Part shown: positions 1-5,139 of the stretch, in pieces
Layout: each line of letters starts with the position of its first letter
Numbering within the stretch: position 1 is the first letter of the stretch
Assembly: GCA_013349725.1 (NCBI GenBank)
Contig: DUZB01000134.1
Coordinates: 1-5,984, forward strand
Reading direction: 5' to 3'
Length of the DNA stretch: 5,984 nucleotides
Origin: Deltaproteobacteria bacterium
GTDB taxonomy: Bacteria; Desulfobacterota; DSM-4660; Desulfatiglandales; Desulfatiglandaceae
Made by a program: the position numbers and the translations under genes
The notes under the pieces: model-generated
What the model saw: the letters and a program-made list of their open reading frames with translations, nothing else
The model's database searches: none
Told to the model about the DNA's origin: nothing

Positions 1-7
1 TTTTTTC

Positions 8-13
8 TTGACT
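8..13 (+). promoter_or_regulatory. Possible promoter of transposase fragment (-35 box)
   Basis: TTGACT at 8-13 is followed after 17 bases by TACCCT at 31-36, which matches the -10 consensus at only three of six positions. The pair sits upstream of the ribosome-binding site and ATG of the transposase fragment at 61. The -35 box and the spacing are good and the -10 box is poor, so this is a tentative call. Confidence 0.25.
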
Positions 14-60
14 GAAGCATCGTCCTTGCGTACCCTGGAAAGAAATTTTGGGGGGACGAA

Positions 61-195
61 ATGTTTTTCAGGGAAAATCGCTCGAAGAATGCCAAACTGC
101 CCGTATTGCAATTGGTCGAAAATGTTCGAACTACGCGAGGCCCAAGGGTTCGTATCGTGGTATCTTTGGGTACGGGGTTTAAAATTCCGAAATCT
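61..195 (+). pseudogene. Truncated DDE-type transposase, N-terminal remnant
   Basis: The frame opens with ATG at 61, preceded by a strong ribosome-binding site (GGGGGA at 51-56, four bases before the start). The first ~38 residues begin MFFRENRS and contain LQLVENVRTTRGPRVRIVVSLG. This matches the usual start of IS1634/IS4-like transposases, where a short 'xLxLVENxR...RVRxxxxLG' beta-rich head precedes the catalytic core. After about residue 40 (near base 185-195) the similarity stops and the DNA becomes a tyrosine-recombinase fragment in another frame. The open frame runs on meaninglessly to 282. None of the DDE catalytic core is present, so it cannot be active. Family assignment is from memory of this N-terminal pattern; the exact IS family is uncertain. 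Confidence 0.6.
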
Positions 196-345
196 GATGT
201 TAATTACCAGATATGGATTACGTTCTGCCGATGTCAAAACAATGAAGCTGTCCAATTTGCGCTGGAACGAAAATGTAATTGAGATCATACAGAACAAGAC
301 GCAGAATCCGCTGCAATTACCGTTATTACGTGATGTCGGGTGGAC
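185..345 (+). pseudogene. Internal fragment of a tyrosine recombinase (phage integrase family)
   Basis: In the frame of base 8, residues encoded by about 185-343 read LMLITRYGLRSADVKTMKLS and continue with a WNENVIEII strand, a QNKTQ turn and LPLLRDVGW. This is the start of the catalytic domain of integrases. The Arg of YGLRSADV (codon 221-223) is the first catalytic arginine, and the Lys of QNKTQ sits where the beta-hairpin lysine is expected. The C-terminal HxxR box and the nucleophilic tyrosine are missing because the DNA changes abruptly after the Trp codon at 341-343. The N-terminal core-binding domain is missing too. It is a dead internal piece of roughly 50 codons. An open frame extends from 8 to 385, but the flanks show no integrase similarity. 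Confidence 0.72.
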
Positions 346-412
346 CACCACAGATAGGACAGAGTCCTGGATCGTCACAAACTGAGATGAGCACTCCTGA
401 CGTGCCTAACAT
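341..412 (-). pseudogene. Truncated zinc-ribbon protein, N-terminal remnant of probable transposase
   Basis: The minus strand has ATG at 410-412, preceded by AGGAG at 423-427 (10-base spacing) and 41 bases after the stop of the upstream minus-strand gene. The 24 codons before the junction end in CDDPGLCPICGGP. The CPxCGG knuckle looks like the first half of a zinc ribbon, as found at the N-terminus of several poorly characterised transposase-like proteins. At 341-346 the DNA switches to the recombinase fragment on the opposite strand, and the frame ends at a TAA (326-328) without a second Cys pair. I infer that this was the second gene of a two-gene mobile unit with the gene at 454-1152. The frame is also open upstream to 556, so expression by frameshifting from that gene is an alternative to its own start. 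Confidence 0.5.
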
Positions 413-453
413 TTGCTGTTGGCTCCTATTGCGCACTGTCTTTATCAGGTTCC

Positions 454-1152
454 TCAAGTTTGCCAGCGTGTTGAGTTCAACTCCGCCGTTTTTTTTAATG
501 TATCTATACCATATTGGCCGAAAACCTGCTCTACCTGCCTTGTCGTAACAGAACATCCTCGCGCTGTGAGGCGCTGTGAGATAAGTATTGGAGCAATACG
601 CAATTTTCCAGCATGAATGGTTTCGATGAGCACCTCAATGACTGTCGTAATCGGTAGGATGTCGATCCCTTTATCCGACTCTGCCAGTTGCATACGTCGC
701 TGTGAAGTTTGCTCGGCTGCTTTACCAGGCTCCGTGCTTATATACAGGTATGCTTGCTCAATATGTTCCCTGCGAATACAGCCTTCACGCACAAGACTGA
801 GCAACGTATTGTGCACCTTGACACGGAGCATATGGTTCAGTTCTGTATGGGTAAATCCGGAAGGGGCTGTCTCAACTATCTTCAAAACCGTAGCTTTGAG
901 CGTCCCCTCTTTGGAGAAACCGATGCCTTGATGCACCCATAACCCGTAATCATCGAACTGTGGGATATGGGCCAATGTATAAAAACTCCCAGCATGGGTA
1001 TAGCTGGAAAAATAGTCAAGATCTTTGAGGCGCCGAAAAATACTCATGCGAGATTTTGTGTCCAACGTTCGAGAGAGGGTATCCAGATCAGTAACTGGAA
1101 CCCGGCGAAAAAGCCTTTTGATTGCCTTTGTCGAGGCGACTTTGTCCAACAT
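454..1152 (-). CDS. Winged-helix-like DNA-binding protein, probably of a mobile element
   Basis: This 232-residue protein starts at ATG 1150-1152, with AGGA seven bases upstream (1160-1163). A TTG at 1168-1170 would add six residues but would place the Shine-Dalgarno inside the gene, so I prefer the ATG. The first ~70 residues (LFRRVPVTDLDTLSRTLD, then a MSIFRRLKDLDY helix and a SSYTHAGSFYTLAHIP strand pair) look like a winged-helix domain. It is followed by a DYGLWVHQGIGFS motif and a second helical repeat with RVKVHNTLLSLVREG. I recognise this arrangement from soluble proteins of about 220-250 residues that occur near transposase-like genes, but I know of no proven function. No membrane segment or catalytic motif is seen. 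Its own strong promoter lies upstream, and a cut-off zinc-ribbon gene lies just downstream, which fits a transposon-associated regulator. The reading frame appears intact. Confidence 0.6.
   Translation of the reverse strand: MLDKVASTKAIKRLFRRVPVTDLDTLSRTLDTKSRMSIFRRLKDLDYFSSYTHAGSFYTLAHIPQFDDYGLWVHQGIGFSKEGTLKATVLKIVETAPSGFTHTELNHMLRVKVHNTLLSLVREGCIRREHIEQAYLYISTEPGKAAEQTSQRRMQLAESDKGIDILPITTVIEVLIETIHAGKLRIAPILISQRLTARGCSVTTRQVEQVFGQYGIDTLKKTAELNSTRWQT
489..496 (-). promoter_or_regulatory. A8 run with slippery heptamer near the end of the winged-helix gene
   Basis: On the coding strand the codons are TTA AAA AAA ACG, so the heptamer A-AAA-AAA is exactly in phase for a -1 shift. The -1 frame then stays open through the zinc-ribbon start at 412 to the TAA at 326-328. 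Insertion sequences commonly use such runs to make fusion proteins. No clear stimulatory stem was worked out downstream, and the second gene has its own possible start, so frameshifting is only a possibility. Confidence 0.3.
561..580. repeat. Perfect tandem duplication of a 10-mer
   Basis: The decamer GCGCTGTGAG occurs twice back to back inside the winged-helix gene. On the coding strand it encodes part of SQRLTARG. The frame stays sensible on both sides of it (a VTTRQVEQVF segment follows), so the two copies are part of the normal gene. Loss or gain of one copy would shift the frame. Confidence 0.8.
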
Positions 1153-1375
1153 GTGCAGATCCTGATACAATTAGGATTGATTGCATACAGAATAATCACC
1201 ATTGTATCACAGATGAGCGGCAGTGTCAATACCTCGATCCAATAAATTCATATAGTTAGCAATCCATTGAAGTTTTTCAGACAGAATAATTGATACATTT
1301 GGGACGATCTATTGCATAAATTAACATTTATTTTCAGATAGTTACAAAATCCAACCGAATAATGACGCGGTAGGC
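1153..1375. other. AT-rich intergenic region
   Basis: This stretch lies between the start of the winged-helix gene and the stop of the broken membrane-protein gene. It carries the promoter of the former (1201-1229) and a 10-base direct repeat, ACAGAATAAT, at 1187-1196 and 1281-1290. I saw no convincing gene, hairpin terminator or transposon end. If the winged-helix gene belongs to a mobile element, the element's right end probably lies between about 1230 and 1375, but no inverted repeat can be matched because the partner end has been lost. Confidence 0.5.
1201..1229 (-). promoter_or_regulatory. Near-consensus sigma-70 promoter of the winged-helix gene
   Basis: On the minus strand a perfect -35 box TTGACA (1224-1229) is separated by exactly 17 bases from TACAAT (1201-1206), which is one base off the -10 consensus. 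The -10 is preceded by TGA, giving an extended -10 as well. Transcription should start near 1194, leaving a leader of about 40 bases with an AGGA ribosome-binding site before the ATG at 1152. Confidence 0.82.
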
Positions 1376-2109
1376 TTATATTGATAACCCTTTCCTGAAA
1401 TCTGCCTCCAAAAGCATTCCCACGGCTGCACATTCCAGTCCGAACGGAAGATAGCCCGCATAGCCGAGAACAGGCATTTCAAAAATGAGGAATTTCTGCA
1501 CATACGGAACAGCATATTCCCATCTCGCAAGGCTCCAGTAATTCCACATTTCCCAGAAAAACCCGCAAAACAGCGCTGCCGCCGCCGAAGAAATAACGCT
1601 CCTCCAGTCTCCTGACCTTACGCTATCCAACACATGCCGTTCTTTTAAAAAAACTTGTACGGCCGTAAGGATCAGTAAAGGCGAGATCCATAACAGCGGG
1701 AACAACCCATCGGGCCATACGCCGATCCAGGCCAATCCGGCGCCTGCAAACAGCAGAACGCCCAACGCAATAAGGCGAGGTCTTTTAAAACGGATAGGGG
1801 TAAAGCATTTGAATCCGTTTTGGACCCATGGTGCACCGCCAATCCATTCCCTGGTCCCTAATACAGCCGGAAGAACTGTGGAAAAAGAAAGGGTGGCGTA
1901 AAGAAAATACTCCCAGGCGTCAAACCGGACGCCCACGTAATGCCAGTTCTGAACGAACCGGTTCAAGTATTCAAAAGACAACCAGACCTATCCGAATGGC
2001 GTCGGATATTCCTCCACGACCTGAAACTTCTCCGGATAAAGGGTGAGATCGACAGCCCGAAGAGCATGCCGGCCATGACGCCAAATTTCAGAATCCAGTT
2101 GCGGAACAA
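1376..2109 (-). pseudogene. Disrupted multi-pass membrane protein of unknown function
   Basis: Three adjacent segments together make one convincing protein of about 244 residues. From a TTG at 2107-2109 (AGGG at 2115-2118, five bases upstream; eight bases past the mlaA stop) the frame reads LFRNWILKFGVMAGMLFGLS and then ISP, a typical first membrane helix. At about 2041 the sense moves to another frame reading LYPEKFQVVEEYPTPFG. One base restored in the CCC run at 2041-2043 joins the two. That frame hits TAG at 1988-1990 and then continues with VWLSFEYLNRFVQNWHYVGV. The remaining ~200 residues carry about five hydrophobic segments and conserved-looking motifs (FFWEMWNYWSLARWEY, LGYAGYLPFGLE), ending in TAA at 1376-1378. 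The 3' part alone has no ATG start, only a TTG at 1979-1981. I do not recognise the family by name. Two lesions suggest decay; sequencing error is possible for the single-base one. It would have been the last gene of the mla transcript. Confidence 0.68.
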
Positions 2110-2116
2110 ACGAACC

Positions 2117-3121
2117 CTATTTTTCGATCTGACTCAGTCGGAACTGGTAGTAAGCGTCTCGCAAAGCAATATAAGGATCGAGAGAAGCTTCTTTCAAGGC
2201 TTCATATTCGCCGATGCGCAGCGACGTGCTGTTGACAATATCAACGGTCCTGGCAAAGATATTCGGCCACCATTCATCCAGGAGGTAATTGAGGGGATTC
2301 ATGTATAGCTGGCCTCCCCAGCCGACTGCGCCCCTGAGTGTTGTGGGGCCAAGCAAAGGCAGATCCAGGTAAAAACCGGGGCCAATGCCGTAAAAGGCCA
2401 GGACCTGCCCCAGATCCTCGTCTTGAAGGGGCATATCCAGTGCGATCTTTGCCACATCCTGAAAACCTAAAAAACCGGCGGAGGTATTGACCATAAACCG
2501 GGTCAACTCAATGCCAACCCCTTTGAATTTACCCTGCAGGAGGCAACTGACTGCCCGGACAGGCATCATCAGGTTGGAAAAAAAGTTGCGGATGGATACC
2601 CTTGCAAGAATGGGCAGCGCTATTTCATATCCCTGGCCAATCGGCTTAAGGAACCAGAAATAGAGTTTGTCGTTAAAATGGAAAAAGGCACGGTTCACAG
2701 GTTCCAGCGGGTCAGGAAGAGGCGATTGAGATTTTCCTTCCTCCATCCAGTTATCCTCCTCCTGCACCTGCTTTTTCGGCCCTGCCTCCGGCGGCGGTTC
2801 TTTTTGGGAATCCTGGAGGCCGGCCACCTTCAAACCCTGCTCGCCTTCTAAACGAACTCCCGCCGAAAAGCTATCCCCCGGGGAATGTGAACCGGTAATC
2901 TCGTGGGCCTCCGTCTCTGCCTGGAAAGGGTTTTCACCCTGAAAAGAGGCAGGAATTTCTGAAATGCCCCAGGCAAGAGACGTGCAGCATAACAAGAACA
3001 GGATGCAGGAGAAAAAAAGAGCCGGCACACCAAAGAGGGGAGTCAAAAGGCTGCGATCTTTCCTCAGCGCAGCATTTCTCTTCGCAACAGCATCTCCCGA
3101 AAAATGCAACAAAGCCCTCAT
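2117..3121 (-). CDS. mlaA: MlaA (VacJ) family outer-membrane phospholipid-removal protein
   Basis: MlaA family proteins sit in the outer membrane and take mislocalised phospholipids from the outer leaflet for return by MlaC. The family core starts near residue 137 with DPLEPVNRAFFHFND and continues through LKPIGQGYE, the VRAVSCLLQGKFKG helix, GFQDVAK, EDLGQVLAFYGIGPGFYLDLPLLGP and TLRGAVGW to about residue 330. At 334 residues the protein is well above the usual ~250. The excess is an N-terminal tail: a long basic n-region (1-28), a hydrophobic stretch (29-52), then a low-complexity acidic and Pro-rich linker (53-135). The expected lipobox is not clear; the cysteines are in FLLCCTS, with Leu or Cys at the -1 position, and a signal-peptidase-I site near SLA is an alternative. 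The start overlaps the mlaC stop as ATGA, which favours this ATG and coupled translation. MlaA identity is secure; anchoring is not. Confidence 0.94.
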   Translation of the reverse strand: MRALLHFSGDAVAKRNAALRKDRSLLTPLFGVPALFFSCILFLLCCTSLAWGISEIPASFQGENPFQAETEAHEITGSHSPGDSFSAGVRLEGEQGLKVAGLQDSQKEPPPEAGPKKQVQEEDNWMEEGKSQSPLPDPLEPVNRAFFHFNDKLYFWFLKPIGQGYEIALPILARVSIRNFFSNLMMPVRAVSCLLQGKFKGVGIELTRFMVNTSAGFLGFQDVAKIALDMPLQDEDLGQVLAFYGIGPGFYLDLPLLGPTTLRGAVGWGGQLYMNPLNYLLDEWWPNIFARTVDIVNSTSLRIGEYEALKEASLDPYIALRDAYYQFRLSQIEK

Positions 3122-3720
3122 TTCTCTACCTTCTCTCTGAGTTTATCCACAAGCTCTTTGTAAGAGTTTTGGACGATGATGCTGTTGAACTGTTTTCGGT
3201 AATTATTGATGAGGCTCACCCCTTCAATGGAGATGTCATAAACCAGCCAGTTATCGCCATCCTTCTTGACCCTGTACAGGACTGAGATTTCCGTATCTTT
3301 CTTTGTCACGATCTTGACGGAAACCGTTGCGTATTTTTCATCCACAACCTCATCAACATAAAGGACCTTCTCACCGGAATAGCCTTCCACTTTATCCAAA
3401 TACGTGCGCTCAAGCAATTTTCCGAACAGATCGATAAATTCCTTTTTTTCCTCCTCCGTTCTTGCCGACCAGTGCCTGGCTAATGCCCTTTTTGACATCT
3501 CTTCCCAATTAAACCGCTCATCAACAGCAGCCCTGATCAATCCGGCCTTTTCCTTTTTCTTATCAGGAGTCTTCAGGGCAGGATCGCTGACGATGGCGAT
3601 GATCTTGTTGGTTGTATCCCTCACGCCCTCCATTGGCGTGCCACCGTAGGTTGCAACCGGGCTGCACAGGATCAGGATAAAAAAGAAAATTGGGGCTAAA
3701 CTAAGGCGCCTGCAATACAT
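3118..3720 (-). CDS. mlaC: MlaC/Ttg2D family periplasmic phospholipid-binding protein
   Basis: MlaC shuttles phospholipid through the periplasm between MlaA and the inner-membrane MlaFED complex. The 200-residue product has an N-terminal signal peptide (basic MYCRR, hydrophobic LAPIFFFILILCSPVA, cleavage probably near residue 25). The mature domain follows: an N-terminal helical part with KAGLIRAAVDERFNWEEMSK, ALARHWSARTEEEKKEFIDL, then beta strands with VSVKIVTKKDTEISVLYRV and WLVYDISIEGVSLINNYRKQ. These are hallmark segments of the Tgt2/MlaC family, and the length is normal. The ATG at 3718-3720 has an ideal AGGAGG five bases upstream (3726-3731). The gap of nearly 200 bases from mlaD contains a large inverted repeat, so mlaC-mlaA may be expressed differently from mlaEFD. 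The stop overlaps the mlaA start. Confidence 0.94.
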   Translation of the reverse strand: MYCRRLSLAPIFFFILILCSPVATYGGTPMEGVRDTTNKIIAIVSDPALKTPDKKKEKAGLIRAAVDERFNWEEMSKRALARHWSARTEEEKKEFIDLFGKLLERTYLDKVEGYSGEKVLYVDEVVDEKYATVSVKIVTKKDTEISVLYRVKKDGDNWLVYDISIEGVSLINNYRKQFNSIIVQNSYKELVDKLREKVEK

Positions 3721-3922
3721 ATATGCCTCCTTTGACAGTTGGGACTTGGTTCAAACATCGGCCATTAAGTTATTTTCTTACTCATAATCTTAATCGTAAT
3801 CATAATCGGGCAGCTCTGAAATAGGCTGTAAAAGAGTATGATTATGATTACGATTACGATTATGACTTTCCGAACGTACTTTCGAATGATGGGATCAAGT
3901 GGCCCAAGTTAGGAGCACGTCC
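3721..3922. other. mlaD-mlaC intergenic spacer
   Basis: All other junctions in this operon are tight or overlapping, but this spacer is almost 200 bases. It contains the 25-bp inverted repeat at 3783-3864 and the mlaC ribosome-binding site. I saw no reading frame worth calling and no promoter that I can support on either strand. Confidence 0.6.
3783..3864. repeat. Large hexamer-built inverted repeat between mlaD and mlaC
   Basis: The arms at 3783-3807 and 3840-3864 are 25 bases each and complementary at 24 positions; the mismatch is 3790 against 3857. One further pair (3782/3865) extends the stem. Each arm consists of four NTAATC hexamers: ATAATC, TTAATC, GTAATC, ATAATC on the left, and the complement of the same pattern with GTAATC twice on the right. 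The 32-base loop holds a small inner stem, CAGC (3811-3814) with GCTG (3825-3828). No T-run follows on either strand, so it is not a typical intrinsic terminator. It could act as an mRNA processing or stability element, or be a dispersed genomic repeat. Confidence 0.9.
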
Positions 3923-4363
3923 TTAAATCTTCCCGAAAACATAGCCTGATATGAGCTGTTCCAGATCAACCGGAGCCTGTGTATCCCTGATCCGGTCTCC
4001 CGGCTTGAGGATTTCTTCGGAGCCCCCCGGAGTGATCTCCACATATTTTTCTCCGATCAATCCCCTGGTTTTAATAGACACAATGGCATCTTCCTGAATC
4101 TTCAGGCCGTCGGGTATGTCCATGGATACTCTGGCCTCATAGTTGTCCAAAAGAACCCCTTTCACCCGCCCCACGTCCACACCTGCGATAACCACGGACG
4201 ATCCCGGCTTCAACCCTCCGCTATTAGAAAAGACGGCCTCCAGTTCATATCCTCCACTCCCCGGGAAATCTATCCCGCCAAGTTTCACGGACAGGTAACC
4301 AAGGCAGACAATGCCTATGATCATAAAAAATCCCACGGCCAGCTCCAGATCAAATTTCTTCAT
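3923..4363 (-). CDS. mlaD: MlaD family MCE-domain lipid-transport protein
   Basis: MlaD is the substrate-binding subunit of the MlaFED transporter. It is anchored in the inner membrane and forms a hexameric ring through which lipids pass to or from MlaC. The 146-residue protein has a short cytoplasmic start (MKKFDLE), one membrane segment (about residues 8-27, AVGFFMIIGIVCLGYLSVKL) and an MCE domain (about 38-115). The MCE domain shows YELEAVFSNSGGLKPGSSVV, AGVDVGRVKGV, and SIKTRGLIGEKYVEITPGG. A short C-terminal tail with PVDLEQLISGYVFGK is typical of MlaD. Length is close to the usual 140-180. The start overlaps the end of mlaF by 14 bases and has GGGGG at 4371-4375, seven bases upstream, so translation is probably coupled. 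Confidence 0.95.
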   Translation of the reverse strand: MKKFDLELAVGFFMIIGIVCLGYLSVKLGGIDFPGSGGYELEAVFSNSGGLKPGSSVVIAGVDVGRVKGVLLDNYEARVSMDIPDGLKIQEDAIVSIKTRGLIGEKYVEITPGGSEEILKPGDRIRDTQAPVDLEQLISGYVFGKI

Positions 4364-5117
4364 CGGTGTTCCCCCTTTGCTCCTTCACTTCCCATCCGTA
4401 TCCGCCAACAAATGCCCGGATGGTGGGATCTTCCAAAGACATAAATTCCGGCGGAGTCCCCTCCCCCAGGACTTTTCCTTCATGCAGCATAGCCACCCGG
4501 TCTACGATCGAAAACACATTGGGAATTTCATGGGTTACTATGATTCCTGTAAACGAAAACCTCTTGTGACAGGAATCAATCAGTTTGAGGATAGCATGCC
4601 CTGTCACAGGATCAAGGCCGGTAGTAGGCTCATCAAAGAGCATGATCTCCGGGTCCATTACCAGGGCTCTGGCCAGAGCCGCCCTCTTAACCATCCCTCC
4701 ACTGAGCTGGGAAGGATATTTGTGCTCTGATCCGGAAAGCCCTACACTGTCCAGCTCCTTCATGGCCCTGCTCTGTACGAGCTCGTCGCTGAGATGGGTT
4801 TTTTCCTTTAACGGAAACGCCACGTTTTCAAGGATGTTTAAAGAATCAAAAAGCGCCCCCCCTTGGAAAAGGAATCCCAGACGGCTTCGCAGGGCGCGCA
4901 GCCTGCCCGCTTTTGCAGTAGCCATGTTTTCACCATGTATGAGCACCCTTCCGCTGTCCGGTTTCATCAGGCCCGCCACGTGCTTTAAGAGGACGCTTTT
5001 TCCGCAGCCACTTCCCCCGATAAGGCAAAGGACTTCCCCCTTTCTAATCTTGAGAGATATGCCTTTCAGCACTTCGTTCCCATCAAAGGATCTGCGGAGC
5101 TCTTCGATCTCTATCAT
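4350..5117 (-). CDS. mlaF: MlaF family ABC transporter ATPase
   Basis: MlaF hydrolyses ATP on the cytoplasmic side to drive lipid movement by MlaFED. All ABC ATPase motifs are visible in the 255 residues: Walker A GGSGCGKS (34-41), Q-loop FLFQGG (Gln85), signature LSGGM (138-142) followed by the KR typical of the Mla/Ttg2A subgroup, Walker B IMLFDE (158-163), D-loop region TTGLDP, and the H-loop His196 in IVTHE. An A-loop aromatic is probably Phe11 in RRSFDG. The length fits a single-domain ATPase of about 250-270 residues. ATG at 5115-5117 has GAGGAAA nine bases upstream and lies 22 bases after mlaE. No MlaB (STAS) partner is encoded next to it, unlike the E. coli operon, so the regulator may be absent or encoded elsewhere. 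Confidence 0.95.
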   Translation of the reverse strand: MIEIEELRRSFDGNEVLKGISLKIRKGEVLCLIGGSGCGKSVLLKHVAGLMKPDSGRVLIHGENMATAKAGRLRALRSRLGFLFQGGALFDSLNILENVAFPLKEKTHLSDELVQSRAMKELDSVGLSGSEHKYPSQLSGGMVKRAALARALVMDPEIMLFDEPTTGLDPVTGHAILKLIDSCHKRFSFTGIIVTHEIPNVFSIVDRVAMLHEGKVLGEGTPPEFMSLEDPTIRAFVGGYGWEVKEQRGNTDEEI

Positions 5118-5139
5118 GACAAATGCTTTCCTCAGATAA

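Noticed and set aside
617..931. A 104-codon plus-strand open frame opposite the winged-helix gene
   Set aside because: The minus-strand reading has a promoter, a Shine-Dalgarno and family-like motifs. The plus reading is its shadow.
1187..1290. ACAGAATAAT direct repeat as a transposon target duplication
   Set aside because: Ten-base matches are easy to find by chance in AT-rich DNA, and the two copies do not flank an element.
1988..1990. TAG read as pyrrolysine in the membrane-protein gene
   Set aside because: The same gene also needs a one-base correction near 2041, and mlaA uses TAG as its real stop, so decay or error is the simpler explanation.
2035..2050. Programmed frameshift as the explanation of the break near 2041
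   Set aside because: The local bases CACCCTTTA do not form a proper slippery heptamer in the incoming frame, and the TAG downstream would still stop translation.
1940..2308. A 122-codon plus-strand open frame across the mlaA end
   Set aside because: It is antisense to the conserved C-terminus of MlaA and to the broken membrane-protein gene, with no supporting features.
3783..3864. Intrinsic terminator or CRISPR-like array
   Set aside because: The stem is AT-rich with a 32-base loop and no T-run on either strand. The repeat units are contiguous hexamers without spacers.
4311..4730. A 139-codon plus-strand open frame opposite mlaF and mlaD
   Set aside because: It is the antisense of two well supported genes, with no motif and no ribosome-binding site of note.
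4585..5139. A 184-codon open frame on the plus strand opposite mlaF
   Set aside because: It is antisense to a gene with every ABC ATPase motif, and its translation is Ser/Pro/Arg-rich with no recognisable domain.
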